This document shows positions 36,801-44,592 of a stretch of DNA of 64,000 nt, one piece after another. Numbering within the stretch: position 1 is the stretch's first letter; each line of letters opens with the position of its first letter. The notes under the pieces were generated by a model. It ran no database searches. It was given only the letters and a program-made list of their open reading frames with translations, and had not been told where the DNA came from. The DNA comes from JACJWR01 sp964547485 (GTDB lineage: Bacteria; Actinomycetota; Actinomycetes; S36-B12; UBA10799), in NCBI GenBank assembly GCA_964547485.1, contig CAZJNU010000004.1, forward strand, positions 1 to 64,000, in the 5' to 3' direction. Position numbers and translations under genes: made by a program.

Positions 36801-38702
36801 AGGCGTTCCGCTGCCATCGGCGGCAGTATTCCAGCCAGTGAACGTGTACCCCGACCGCGCCAGACTTCCCGTGTTGTTCGCAACCGTGTACGCGGCCCCC
36901 CCAGTTGTGTACGTCCCGGCCGCCGGCACCGTGCCCGATCCCGACCCGTTACCGTTGTAGGTGATAGCCCAACGCAAGGCTGCGTATTGGGCGTACAGGG
37001 CCAGGGGGACCCCCGTGATCGCCGTGTAACTAGAACCAGCCGGGTAACTCGTGCCCAGCCCGTTGGCCGCTGTGTTCCAACCTGTGAATGCCGCACCGCT
37101 TTTGACTAGGCCACCCGTGTTTGCTGACACCGTGTATGGCGTTCCGCTCGTATAGCTTCCGGTCGCAGGGGCGCTTCCGCTCGTATTCGCGTTGCCGAAG
37201 TAAGTGACGCTGTAGCTATCGGCATTCCACTTGGAATACAGGAGCAGATTCGCAGCCGTGGAGTACACGGCGCCAGTCGCATAGTTAGTGCCCGAGCCAT
37301 CGGCGGCGGTATTCCACCCATCCTTGCTATAGCCGGTGCGCGAATATGGGTTAGTCAGGATTGTGTAAGTGCCTGGCGGCGTCAATGTCCCGGTTACCGG
37401 ATCGGTGCCAGCAGTGCTGCCATTCCCGCTGTAGTCGATGTTGTATGAGTTCTGGCTCCACACTGCGTACAGATTCAGGGTTGCTGAGGTGGAGTAGCTG
37501 GCCCCTCCCGCATATGTCGTACCGGTACCGTCCGCCCTGCTATTCCAACCACCAAACGTGTAGCCCGTCCTGGCAAGAGTCCCAGTGTTCCCAACGATGG
37601 TGTAAGGGGATCCGCCCGCGTAACTACCTGCAGCCGGGACAGTGCCCGATCCGGCGCCATTGGCGAAATAGGTAATGGGGTAGGGCGTGGAATCCACCAC
37701 CCATTGCGCATACAGAGTCGTGGTACCCGCCGGCAGCACCAACGCGCTCCCCGGCGGATATGCGATACCCGACCCGGCGGCCGAAGTGTTCCAACCGGTG
37801 AAGATGAAGCCCGCGCGGGAAAACCCGGAACCATAGGCGACGGTACCTGAGGTTGAACCGAAGGTACCCGTGACGGAACTTGGAACTACGCCAGCACCAT
37901 TGTTCAAATCGTAGTTGACCGTCGCGGATTCACCCTGACTGGTTGATCCCAGTGGGGTGAAAGCCTGGGCTTCCCAGGTCAAGGCGAAGCCCGCTGCACC
38001 CGAAGTGGACGGGGTACCCATTCGAATCTGGGTGGAAGTGACGGAGGCGTAACTCGCCACGGCTTGATCGCGAGGGTTATCTGTACCGCCAGCGCCTGGA
38101 GATTGGGCAACAATGTTGGCGGGCCACCCGTTGCTGGGGGTCTTGGTTACCGCCAATCGAGTTGGGGTACTAAGAGAATAACCGGAAACTCCATCGAAGG
38201 CGTTGAACTGGGATATGTCAATGTCTTTGCCGGTGACCTGCACGTTGGTAAGGGTGTTTTGCTGCTGGCCCGACGTTCCATAAGTGCCGGCCGTGAAGAA
38301 CGCGAAAGTGAATCCCCCGTAGCCACCGTTGGTCGGGATTGTCATGCGTACTCGGAAGTCCCCGGCCACACCCTGAGGCGCGTCTCCGTAGTTGCTGACC
38401 ACCGTGTCCGCTGTCAGATTGGTCGTGACCAAAGCGTCGATCCCGACACCTTGGACCGTGGCGACGTTCTTCCAGAGAACCTTGCTGCCGTCGGTCTTTC
38501 CTGCGCCAGCATCGAGGTTCACATAATTAACGCCGGCGGTTGTGTAGTTGAAGTAGAGCTTCGTGAAGCCGTTGTTCAAGGTGGCCGCGCTGGCGGGTGA
38601 GGCACCGGCCAGCATGCTGGCCGCCAACAATGCGAACGTCACCACAACCCCTACCACCCAGGTCCGGGTGGACTTCGGTGGCGCGGAATACCCATCGCGC
38701 AT
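33840..38702 (-). CDS. giant secreted surface protein with 13 Flg_new (InlB B-repeat-like) repeats
   Basis: This 1620-residue protein has a Sec signal peptide (helix VVGVVVTFALLAASMLAG, Ala-Ser-Ala site near residue 40) and a unique domain (about 41-258). Thirteen repeats of about 77-88 residues follow (about 260-1338), each reading like SYxITYNxG, VPAAGSYTxGG, YTVxGNTG, GYTFxxWNT, and a closing LYAQW. A Cys-bearing C-terminal part includes an FN3-like stretch. The tail of alternating Lys-Pro (about 1597-1618) could bind the wall or polyanions. There is no LPXTG or C-terminal helix. Neighbours are an IS on the 5' side and the short ORF on the 3' side. Adhesion is the likely role by analogy; base composition looks less GC-rich than the backbone. 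Confidence 0.82.
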   Translation of the reverse strand: MRDGYSAPPKSTRTWVVGVVVTFALLAASMLAGASPASAATLNNGFTKLYFNYTTAGVNYVNLDAGAGKTDGSKVLWKNVATVQGVGIDALVTTNLTADTVVSNYGDAPQGVAGDFRVRMTIPTNGGYGGFTFAFFTAGTYGTSGQQQNTLTNVQVTGKDIDISQFNAFDGVSGYSLSTPTRLAVTKTPSNGWPANIVAQSPGAGGTDNPRDQAVASYASVTSTQIRMGTPSTSGAAGFALTWEAQAFTPLGSTSQGESATVNYDLNNGAGVVPSSVTGTFGSTSGTVAYGSGFSRAGFIFTGWNTSAAGSGIAYPPGSALVLPAGTTTLYAQWVVDSTPYPITYFANGAGSGTVPAAGSYAGGSPYTIVGNTGTLARTGYTFGGWNSRADGTGTTYAGGASYSTSATLNLYAVWSQNSYNIDYSGNGSTAGTDPVTGTLTPPGTYTILTNPYSRTGYSKDGWNTAADGSGTNYATGAVYSTAANLLLYSKWNADSYSVTYFGNANTSGSAPATGSYTSGTPYTVSANTGGLVKSGAAFTGWNTAANGLGTSYPAGSSYTAITGVPLALYAQYAALRWAITYNGNGSGSGTVPAAGTYTTGGAAYTVANNTGSLARSGYTFTGWNTAADGSGTPYPAASSYTTSANTTLYAQWSPVTYNLTYNGNGSTGGSVPGVGTYTSGNSPYVVVDNTGTLTRTGYVFTGWNTMVSGLGVPLVPGATYVPTADQTLYAQWVPTTYVISYNGNGATAGGVPPNGGYTSGGSAYTVLGNTGSPALTRPGYTFGGWNSLQDGSGTPYGPGTANLTYSSTADLTLYAQWAPNPSYAITYNQGTATAGDVPAAGSYLDGGAAYTVVGNTGTPAALSRPGYTFANWTTSPSGIGGTPYGPGTANTSYSTALALSLYPQWTADTYVISYLPNSADSGNVPSNGSFTTDGAPYTVVGNTGAPVLARAGFTFTGWNTAANGSGTAYGPLTLNPIYSGLANLALYARWTANASYAITYNQGTATAGNPPAAGSYTDGGAAYTVLGNTGTAPVLTRPGFTFANWTTDPSGVAGTPYGPGTANPTYATAAGLSLYPQWTANASYAITYNVGSSPGVTGNPPAAGSYTDGGAAYTVLGNTGTVPVLARPGYTFANWTTDPTGVAGTAYGPGTANTTYATAAALSLYPQWTANSYSITYQAGTGGSGAVPPPGTYISGGSAYTIVGHGTLVRPGYNFTGWNTTADGSGTAYGVGSTYATSVDLNLFAQWTANASYAITYNQGTATAGNPPAAGSYTTGGAAYTVLGNTGTAPVLTRPGFTFANWTTDPTGVAGTPYGPGTANTTYATAAALSLYPQWTPWATMSIHVNSDGFGENYDGVAVAVSKDGGPFTYKTGTTDVNGNWDAGSIEPNATYQVQLTAPCDSHPVELKNPVVWETGAYAPILTLAATVPCAPVLSYTAAAGADTMSWTAPNDGGSTVQYFTMHYNTPARLGTLPAALPWGLFARYWPANSLSVPFATYADSGCPGKGIPAYAIAPQCGRGIGSVLYATPYSWRVAARNSVLTAGVLNPTMGSGWGMWSNTLPISRGSATMQAFRPISGGISRTVGAPDQSGLMAKPIVKPKPAVKPKPIVKPKPVVKGR
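34689..37925 (-). repeat. tandem array of 13 coding repeats (about 230-265 bp each)
   Basis: The array encodes the Flg_new-like units. Units 8, 10, 11 and 13 (counted from the N-terminus) share long stretches such as YGPGTANTTYATAA and WTTDPTG and differ by few residues, indicating recent duplication or conversion; units 1-6 are more divergent. Unit lengths vary at the loop before TRPGYTF. Confidence 0.8.
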
Positions 38703-38776
38703 GCTGGACCCGACCTTCTTGCTGTCTCACGACGGTGGTGGCTCGGACCCGAGAATGACGCGTGACCGACTGGAAG

Positions 38777-38782
38777 TTTAGG
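38777..38782. repeat. target-site duplication, left copy
   Basis: TTTAGG directly abuts the left inverted repeat and recurs at the right end, as expected for a 6-bp duplication made on insertion. Confidence 0.8.
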
Positions 38783-38801
38783 CCGAAGTTGCGTGGCGAA
38801 G
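38783..38801 (+). repeat. IS left terminal inverted repeat
   Basis: CCGAAGTTGCGTGGCGAAG; it is the exact reverse complement of 40713-40731. Confidence 0.9.
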
Positions 38802-38859
38802 GGTGGGCTGTGTGGGGGTTGACCTGGGGTTTTGTTGTTGCTGGTGGTTGTTGTGCTGG

Positions 38860-40605
38860 CTACTTCAGGTGGAGTGGGATGGGTGCGTTGATGAGTTCGA
38901 AGGCTTGGCGTTGTTCGGGGGTGGGGGTGGCGAGTAGTTCGAATTCGGTGCTAGTTCCGGTGATGTGGATGGTGTTGCGGGTCAGGGTGGCGAGGTGTTC
39001 GAGGAGGCTGGTGAAGCTGCGGGCGGGTAGGCCGTGGCGGGTGGTTTTGGTGCCGGCTTTGTGGTCGGCGTCGGGTGATCGTTGCGCGGGTGCGACGGGG
39101 TCGGCGGGTTGGGGCCGGTGTTCGTCGGTGAAGGTGAGGGGTTTCCAGGCGGCTCGTAGGTGCCAGACGAGGTAGGCGGCGAGCATGCAGATGAATACGT
39201 GGGCGCGGACTCGGGTTTCGGTGTAGTGGTGCACGGGGCGTAGGTCGAGGTCGATGGATTTCAGGGATCGGAAGTCGCGTTCGACGTGGGCTAGCGACTT
39301 GTAGGTCGCGACGATGTGGTCGGCGCTGATGGTGGCGGCGGCCATGGTGGTGCGGATCAGGTAGATGCCGTCCAACGCGGCTTCGGTGGTGATGGAGTCC
39401 TGATTGTGGGTGAACGTGAAACTGGTGTCGGTGATGGTCAGGGTGTAGTGCTTGCCCATTTTGTGTTTGCCGATGATCTTGCCGACGCGGATCCCGATGG
39501 TTCCGGCATCGGTGAGACGGCCTGCGGTGACGGCGTTGGCGATGGTCGTCAGGTGGGCGTCGGTGGCGGCCAGGAGTGCGTGGCGTGTGCGGGCCCGTTC
39601 GGTGGCCAGGGCCGGGTTGCGGCAGGCGATCAACCGTTCCCCGGGGTAGTCGGGGTGGGAGATTTCGGCCAGGTTGGTGTCGTCGAACAGTGACATTTGC
39701 AGTGGTCCGTCGTCGGCGGCGAGGGCTGCGATTTGTGGGGCGCGCAGGGCGGTGACCCACCCGTAGCCGCCGAGTTCTTTGAGGGCGTCGATCCGTGCGG
39801 AGGTGATCATTCCTCGGTCTCCGACCATCACGATGTGGCCGAGGTTGAACGTGTCCTTGATGTGTTCGGTGATAGCGGTGAACGCGCTCGGGTCGGCGGT
39901 GTTGCCTGGGAACACTTTCACCGCGATCGGGCGACCGACCGGGTCGGTGAGGAGTCCGTATTCGATTTGGGGTAGCCCTTTCTTGCCGTCGCGGGAGTAT
40001 CCGCGGGCGGCCAGTGGGCAGCAGCGCCCGGTCATCCACGACGACGACAAGTCGAACAACGCCAATCGGTTCGGGTTCACGGTGTCGTTGAGGTGCCGGG
40101 CCGCGAGCCGGGTTTCGATGCGGTCTTGGCGCCCGGCGAGCCAGTCCATCGCGGCGTACACGCTGTCGGTGGACGCCCCGGTGATGCCCACGTCGTGGGC
40201 CAGGGTGGTGTCGGTCCACCATCGGGTGGTGGCCAACTTTGACCCGGGTCGGGCGACGCGGGCAACGATCAACGCCATCGCCAGGTCGCGTTTGGGTCCG
40301 GCCGGGCCTAGCAGCGCCGGCAACCCCAGGGCGTGGGCTTGGGCCCATATCGCGGCGATGTGTCCGTGCGGGCGTGACCGCACGATTTCCAGGCGATCCT
40401 CAGCTGACATCAGCGGGGTTCCGGACAGGCTGGCGCGGACCGCCGCCACGGCGGTGTCGGGCAGGGCTGACAGGTTCGCCAGCGTCTCGTGTTTGACTTT
40501 GCCGTCCTCACGGAACGAGCGGCGCACCAGATGCGACACATACTCTTTCCCGTTTCGTTTGGCTACGATTCGGGACACATGCATCGCTCCAGAACGCTTA
40601 GCCAT
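38860..40605 (-). CDS. IS1634-family transposase
   Basis: This 581-residue DDE transposase has DDE-fold segments ALFDLSSSWM (first Asp), IVMVGDRGMITSARID (second Asp) and HVERDFRSLKSIDLDLRP (Glu, in the YREK-like position). It keeps the long beta-insertion common in IS4/IS1634 enzymes and the C-terminal FELLATPTPEQRQAF. The frame is uninterrupted and ends 59 bp inside the left inverted repeat. ATG 40605 is chosen; an internal ATG at 40584 is possible. Confidence 0.92.
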   Translation of the reverse strand: MAKRSGAMHVSRIVAKRNGKEYVSHLVRRSFREDGKVKHETLANLSALPDTAVAAVRASLSGTPLMSAEDRLEIVRSRPHGHIAAIWAQAHALGLPALLGPAGPKRDLAMALIVARVARPGSKLATTRWWTDTTLAHDVGITGASTDSVYAAMDWLAGRQDRIETRLAARHLNDTVNPNRLALFDLSSSWMTGRCCPLAARGYSRDGKKGLPQIEYGLLTDPVGRPIAVKVFPGNTADPSAFTAITEHIKDTFNLGHIVMVGDRGMITSARIDALKELGGYGWVTALRAPQIAALAADDGPLQMSLFDDTNLAEISHPDYPGERLIACRNPALATERARTRHALLAATDAHLTTIANAVTAGRLTDAGTIGIRVGKIIGKHKMGKHYTLTITDTSFTFTHNQDSITTEAALDGIYLIRTTMAAATISADHIVATYKSLAHVERDFRSLKSIDLDLRPVHHYTETRVRAHVFICMLAAYLVWHLRAAWKPLTFTDEHRPQPADPVAPAQRSPDADHKAGTKTTRHGLPARSFTSLLEHLATLTRNTIHITGTSTEFELLATPTPEQRQAFELINAPIPLHLK

Positions 40606-40712
40606 GAGGAAAACCTATCCGAAACCACCGCCACAGTCAAGCATATTTACTGGCTACACTATTTGGCGCAAAAGAAGGCGTTTCCGCAGGTCAAATCAGG
40701 AATACGGGCCTA

Positions 40713-40731
40713 CTTCGCCACGCAACTTCGG
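40713..40731 (-). repeat. IS right terminal inverted repeat
   Basis: CTTCGCCACGCAACTTCGG on the plus strand pairs perfectly with the left end over 19 bp. Confidence 0.9.
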
Positions 40732-40737
40732 TTTAGG
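40732..40737. repeat. target-site duplication, right copy
   Basis: TTTAGG is identical to 38777-38782. Removing the element and one copy restores TTTAGGTGACCCTAA, a near-palindrome. Confidence 0.8.
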
Positions 40738-40778
40738 TGACCCTAACGCACGGAGCGTGACTTCGGCAAGGCCTCGGA

Positions 40779-40829
40779 GCGAAACCCCCGACGACAGTCA
40801 CGGAGTGTGACTGTCGTCGGGGGTTTCGC
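40779..40829 (-). terminator. 23-bp perfect hairpin after the L,D-transpeptidase gene
   Basis: Positions 40779-40801 and 40807-40829 are exact inverted complements with a 5-nt GGAGT loop. The stem base GCGAAACCCCC pairs with GGGGGTTTCGC. On the minus strand it lies 28 bp past the ldt stop, so it is a strong intrinsic terminator for that gene. A-rich and T-rich stem bases suggest it could work in both directions and insulate the island. Confidence 0.8.
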
Positions 40830-40857
40830 TGTGCGAAGGCAGGTGCCCGCTGCGAGA

Positions 40858-42120
40858 TCAGGCCTTCTGAACGGGCGCCTCAGCAGTGGGACCGACCTGC
40901 TGGGCTCCGGTGGCGGAGCCCTTCAGCCACTGTGGCCACGGCTCGTTCCAGACGGTGATGCCGTTACCGAGGTCGGTCTCGCGACCGGTGTTGGACACGA
41001 CAACCACGTCGCCGGGGGTGATCTGGTCCCAGAGCCAGGATGCGTCACCGGTTGACATGCCGATGCAGCCATGGCTGGCGTTGGTGCTCCCCTGAGCCCA
41101 GGTCGACCACGGAGCGGCGTGGATGAACTCACCCGAATCCGTCAGCCGCATCGCGTAGTCGACCTCGAGCCGGTAGTACTCCGAAGAACTCGTGGAGGTA
41201 CCGGTGGTCGCCGCATCCATGATCACGGTGCCTTCTTTGGCCGAGATCACCTTGACCCCGGAGCGGGTCTCGAAGCCAGGCTTACCCATCGTGATGGGAA
41301 TGGTCTGAATTACCTGCCCATCCTTCTTCACGACCATCTCTTTGGTGTTGTCGTCGACGTCCATGATGACGGAACTGCCAACCTTGAAGTTGATCGAGGT
41401 GTCGGCGTTACCCCAGGTCTCCGGGTTCGCCTGAACACCGTAGAGGTCGGCCTTGAAGGCCACGTCGGTGTTGGCCGGCCAGTAGCCCTTCGGTCGGAAA
41501 GTGACGGTATCGCCACCCTCATTCCAGGACCACGCACCCACTACGGGTTTGCTCGACTTGACGTGCAGAAGCTTTTCGACCTCAGCGCGGTTGGCCACCT
41601 GGGTGTCGAACTCCACCGCGATCGGCATCCCGACCCCGTAGGTCTGGCCGTCCTCCACGCTCGCCTTCGTGACGCCAAAGGTCGCCGCGGGCGTCATGGT
41701 CTTGACGGCGTTCTTCGTCTGCGTCGTGCGGCCGTCGGAATCGACTGCCGTCGCCTGTACTTGGTAGGTGCTATCAAAGGCGAGCTCGGCACCGGGCAGC
41801 GTCGACCACTTCTTGCCGTCGTCGGACATCGTCCCGGCCACGGCACCGCCGGAGCCGGTGACAACGACGTCGACGAGACGCCCCTTGTTCGAGGTGATCA
41901 CAACGGGGTCGTTGACCTTGGCCGGGGCGCCACCTGGGGCCGGTGAGATGGCGATGGTGGCGTCACTAGTTCCAGTCCCGGCCCCCGCATTCGCGGTCAG
42001 CATCGGACCACAGCCAGCGACCAGCACACCCGCGCTCAGGCTGCCCACGACCGCGGCAATGACGCGTTTGTTCCGCCGTGCCGGGGTGCGCGCCGAAGTC
42101 CGACTCTGTTCGGTAACCAC
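40858..42120 (-). CDS. L,D-transpeptidase lipoprotein (YkuD, Ig-like domains)
   Basis: This 420-residue enzyme would form 3-3 cross-links in peptidoglycan. A basic N-terminus, signal helix and lipobox LVAGC (Cys near residue 37) make it a lipoprotein. Two Ig-like domains (about 60-250) precede the YkuD catalytic domain with HAAPWSTW and NASHGCIGMSTGDASWL (catalytic Cys). GTG 42120 has AGGAG at 8-nt spacing, so the longer frame to 42231 is rejected. It is the standard actinobacterial Ldt architecture and lies downstream of ctaF on the same strand. Confidence 0.9.
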   Translation of the reverse strand: MVTEQSRTSARTPARRNKRVIAAVVGSLSAGVLVAGCGPMLTANAGAGTGTSDATIAISPAPGGAPAKVNDPVVITSNKGRLVDVVVTGSGGAVAGTMSDDGKKWSTLPGAELAFDSTYQVQATAVDSDGRTTQTKNAVKTMTPAATFGVTKASVEDGQTYGVGMPIAVEFDTQVANRAEVEKLLHVKSSKPVVGAWSWNEGGDTVTFRPKGYWPANTDVAFKADLYGVQANPETWGNADTSINFKVGSSVIMDVDDNTKEMVVKKDGQVIQTIPITMGKPGFETRSGVKVISAKEGTVIMDAATTGTSTSSSEYYRLEVDYAMRLTDSGEFIHAAPWSTWAQGSTNASHGCIGMSTGDASWLWDQITPGDVVVVSNTGRETDLGNGITVWNEPWPQWLKGSATGAQQVGPTAEAPVQKA

Positions 42121-42172
42121 TGATGCAACTCCTACTCGTATTGGGAGCGGAGACATCGCGTAAACCAGATCA

Positions 42173-42202
42173 GGTACGAGTACTCCCTGGGGGACTCGTA
42201 CC
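42173..42202 (-). terminator. hairpin between ctaF and ldt
   Basis: GGTACGAGT (42173-42181) pairs with ACTCGTACC (42194-42202) across a 12-nt loop. It is 163 nt past ctaF and 53 nt before the ldt start. It could terminate the cta transcript or act in the ldt leader as a regulatory dyad. Confidence 0.4.
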
Positions 42203-42364
42203 GATGGCGTCCACGATGAACCGCGGACCAATCATAACCCGAGGAAAGCTCGCTCCCGGGTGACGGTTGTCACCTTGATGGGGGCGTGTCGCTCGCAGGT
42301 CACGTCCAAGTTGCCGCTGCGTAGCGATCGGCGCACGGTAAGTGCGCACGACCTCCTCGATCGG

Positions 42365-42760
42365 TCAGTGCGCGTGGTCCCCGCGGTAGTACTCGAACAT
42401 GAAGCCGACCAGACTCAGCATCAGCGCGACCACACCGAGCACCACGATCCAGGCGGCGAAGACCAGACCGAACACCGTGATCGCGGCGCTGGCGGCCAGC
42501 GCCAGCGGCCACCAGGAATGTGGGCTGAAGAAGCCATAGTCCGGATCTGCGTCCTCAATGTTGCCCTCGACGTCATCCTCAGGTTGCAGGCCCACCCGCT
42601 TGGCCGTGAACACTAGGTAGAAACCGACCAGAAAGGCCATGGCCGCGGTGAACCCGAGCGCTGTGGTGCCGGCCCAGTCACTGGACCAGAGGCCGTAGAC
42701 GATTGTCACGACGCCGTAGAAGACCATCCCCCAGAGGAAGAGCTTGCCCTCGATCTTCAT
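42365..42760 (-). CDS. ctaF: cytochrome c oxidase subunit IV (actinobacterial CtaF)
   Basis: This 131-residue protein has four hydrophobic helices, with the family segment DPDYGFFSPHSWWPLALA and a C-terminal FEYYRGDHAH. The subunit is specific to actinobacterial aa3 oxidases. ATG 42760 overlaps the ctaD stop (ATGA). Confidence 0.9.
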   Translation of the reverse strand: MKIEGKLFLWGMVFYGVVTIVYGLWSSDWAGTTALGFTAAMAFLVGFYLVFTAKRVGLQPEDDVEGNIEDADPDYGFFSPHSWWPLALAASAAITVFGLVFAAWIVVLGVVALMLSLVGFMFEYYRGDHAH

Positions 42761-44592
42761 GCCTTGTCCGCCTCCGTGTCGTGATCGATCACCGCGGAGT
42801 CGTCACCGGTCGACGTCTCCTTGTCCAGCACAGCAGTGGCCGTCGCCGACGTCCCGGCGGACTTGGACAGGTGCGGCCCGCCGACCAAGTCGTCGAGCTT
42901 GTTCTTGCCGACCGGCAGGTCGGTGTAGGCGTACTCCGGGTGGTGCAGGTCGAAGGCCGGCCGCTCCGAACGGATGGGCGGAAGCGACACGAAGTTGTGC
43001 CGAGGCGGCGGGCAACTGGTGGCCCATTCCAACGAGCCACCCCAACCCCAGGGATCGTCGACCTCCACCTTCGGCGCGTAACGCCAGGTGCGGTAGACGT
43101 TCCAGAGGAAGAACAGGGTGGAGATGCCGAGGATCAGGGCACCGATCGAGGAGACGATGTTGAGCGCCTGGAAGCCCTCGCCCGGCAGATAGTCGGCGTA
43201 CCGACGGGCCATTCCCTGGGTGCCCAGCCAGTGCTGCACCAGGAAGGTCGTCTGGAAGCCGATGAACAGCAGCCAGAAGTGCACCTTGCCGATTCGCTCG
43301 TCGAGCATCCTGCCGGTCCACTTGGGCCACCAGAAGTAGAAACCGGCGAACATCATGAAGACGACGGTGCCGAACACCGTGTAGTGGAAGTGCGCGACCA
43401 CGAAGTAACTGTCCGACACCGGGAAGTCCAGCGGCGGCATCGCCAGGATGACGCCGGTCAGACCGCCGAAGAGGAAGGTCACCAGGAACCCGATGGTCCA
43501 CAGCATCGGGGTCTCAAACGACAGGGAGCCCCGCCACATCGTGCCTATCCAGTTGAAGAACTTCACCCCGGTCGGCACCGCAATCAGCATGGTCATCAGC
43601 GCGAAGAACGGCAGCAGCACGGCGCCGGTGACATACATGTGGTGGGCCCAGACCGCGACCGACAGGCCGGCGATGGCAATCGTGGCGAAGACCAGTCCCT
43701 TGTAGCCGAAGATCGGCTTTCGGCTGAATACTGGGATGATCTCGCTGGCGACGCCGAAGAACGGCAACGCCAGAATATAGACCTCCGGATGGCCGAAGAA
43801 CCAGAACAGGTGCTGCCACAGGATCGCGCCGCCATTGGAGGCGTCGAAGACGGTGGTGCCGAACTTGCGGTCCGTCTCCAGCACGATCAGGGTGGCGGCC
43901 AGCACCGGGAAGGCGACGAGCACCAGCACACTAGTGAGCAGCACGGTCCAGCTGAAGATCGACATCCGGAACATGGTCATGCCCGGTGCCCGCATGGTCA
44001 CGATGGTGGTGATGAAGTTGACCGCACTCAAGATCGTGCCGAGGCCACCGAGGGTGAAGCCGAGGATCCACATGTCGGCGCCGGAGCTGGGGGTGTAGAT
44101 CTCCAGCGACAGCGGCGCGTAGGCGAACCAGCCAAAGTCCGCGGCACCCGAGGGAGTCAGGAAGCTGGCCATCACGATGATCCCGCCGAACAGGAACAGC
44201 CAGTAGCCGAACATATTCAGCCGCGGGAACGACACATCCGGGGCGCCGATCTGCAGCGGCATGATGACGTTCGAAAAGCCGACGAACAGCGGCGTCGCGA
44301 ACAGCAACAACATGATCGAGCCGTGCATCGTGAACATCTGGTTGTACTGGGCGTTGCTGAGGAACTGCAGGCCCGGGTTGGTCAGCTCGGCCCGGATTGC
44401 CAGCGCCATCAGGCCGCCGACCAGGAAGAAGATGAACGACGTGATCAGGTACAGGTACCCGATGGTCTTATGGTCCGTTGAGGTGATCCACTTGACCACC
44501 GTTCGGCCCATGTGTTGCTTGCGCTGGGCCCGCCGGTCTGGCGGTGTCGGAGGCGTGGTTGACCGCTGCGGTGGGTCGCTGAGGATGGTCAC
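42757..44592 (-). CDS. ctaD: cytochrome c oxidase subunit I
   Basis: This 611-residue heme-copper oxidase catalytic subunit has 12 helices. It carries the low-spin heme His in MHGSIMLLLF, the CuB/active site FFGHPEVYILALPFFG with the His-Tyr pair, HHMYVTGA, and the heme a3 and a ligands in AHFHYTVFG. A C-terminal acidic tail is present. GTG 44592 overlaps the ctaC stop. A long open frame on the opposite strand is antisense to it. Confidence 0.95.
   Translation of the reverse strand: MTILSDPPQRSTTPPTPPDRRAQRKQHMGRTVVKWITSTDHKTIGYLYLITSFIFFLVGGLMALAIRAELTNPGLQFLSNAQYNQMFTMHGSIMLLLFATPLFVGFSNVIMPLQIGAPDVSFPRLNMFGYWLFLFGGIIVMASFLTPSGAADFGWFAYAPLSLEIYTPSSGADMWILGFTLGGLGTILSAVNFITTIVTMRAPGMTMFRMSIFSWTVLLTSVLVLVAFPVLAATLIVLETDRKFGTTVFDASNGGAILWQHLFWFFGHPEVYILALPFFGVASEIIPVFSRKPIFGYKGLVFATIAIAGLSVAVWAHHMYVTGAVLLPFFALMTMLIAVPTGVKFFNWIGTMWRGSLSFETPMLWTIGFLVTFLFGGLTGVILAMPPLDFPVSDSYFVVAHFHYTVFGTVVFMMFAGFYFWWPKWTGRMLDERIGKVHFWLLFIGFQTTFLVQHWLGTQGMARRYADYLPGEGFQALNIVSSIGALILGISTLFFLWNVYRTWRYAPKVEVDDPWGWGGSLEWATSCPPPRHNFVSLPPIRSERPAFDLHHPEYAYTDLPVGKNKLDDLVGGPHLSKSAGTSATATAVLDKETSTGDDSAVIDHDTEADKA

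Larger units (their letters stand above)
38783..40731. mobile_element. complete IS1634-like (IS4-superfamily) insertion sequence
   Basis: This 1949-bp element is bounded by perfect 19-bp inverted repeats and flanked by a 6-bp TTTAGG direct repeat. It holds one intact 581-codon transposase on the minus strand. Intact ends, gene and target duplication indicate a recent, possibly active insertion. It sits about 80 bp upstream of the giant surface-protein start and may have replaced or altered that gene's promoter. Confidence 0.9.

Noticed and set aside
34689..37925. repeat array considered as CRISPR
   Set aside because: Units are 230-265 bp, in frame and encode a protein domain; there are no short repeats with unique spacers and no cas genes.
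38951..40348. 465-codon second frame inside the IS
   Set aside because: Same strand but out of frame with the transposase; Arg/Pro/His-rich nonsense translation.
40732..40746. TTAGG...CCTAA considered as an iron-regulator (IdeR) box
   Set aside because: The half sites are 4 nt apart, whereas the IdeR site needs 9 nt between them and further matches.
42703..44481. 592-codon plus-strand frame
   Set aside because: Antisense to ctaD; charged low-complexity translation with no domain.
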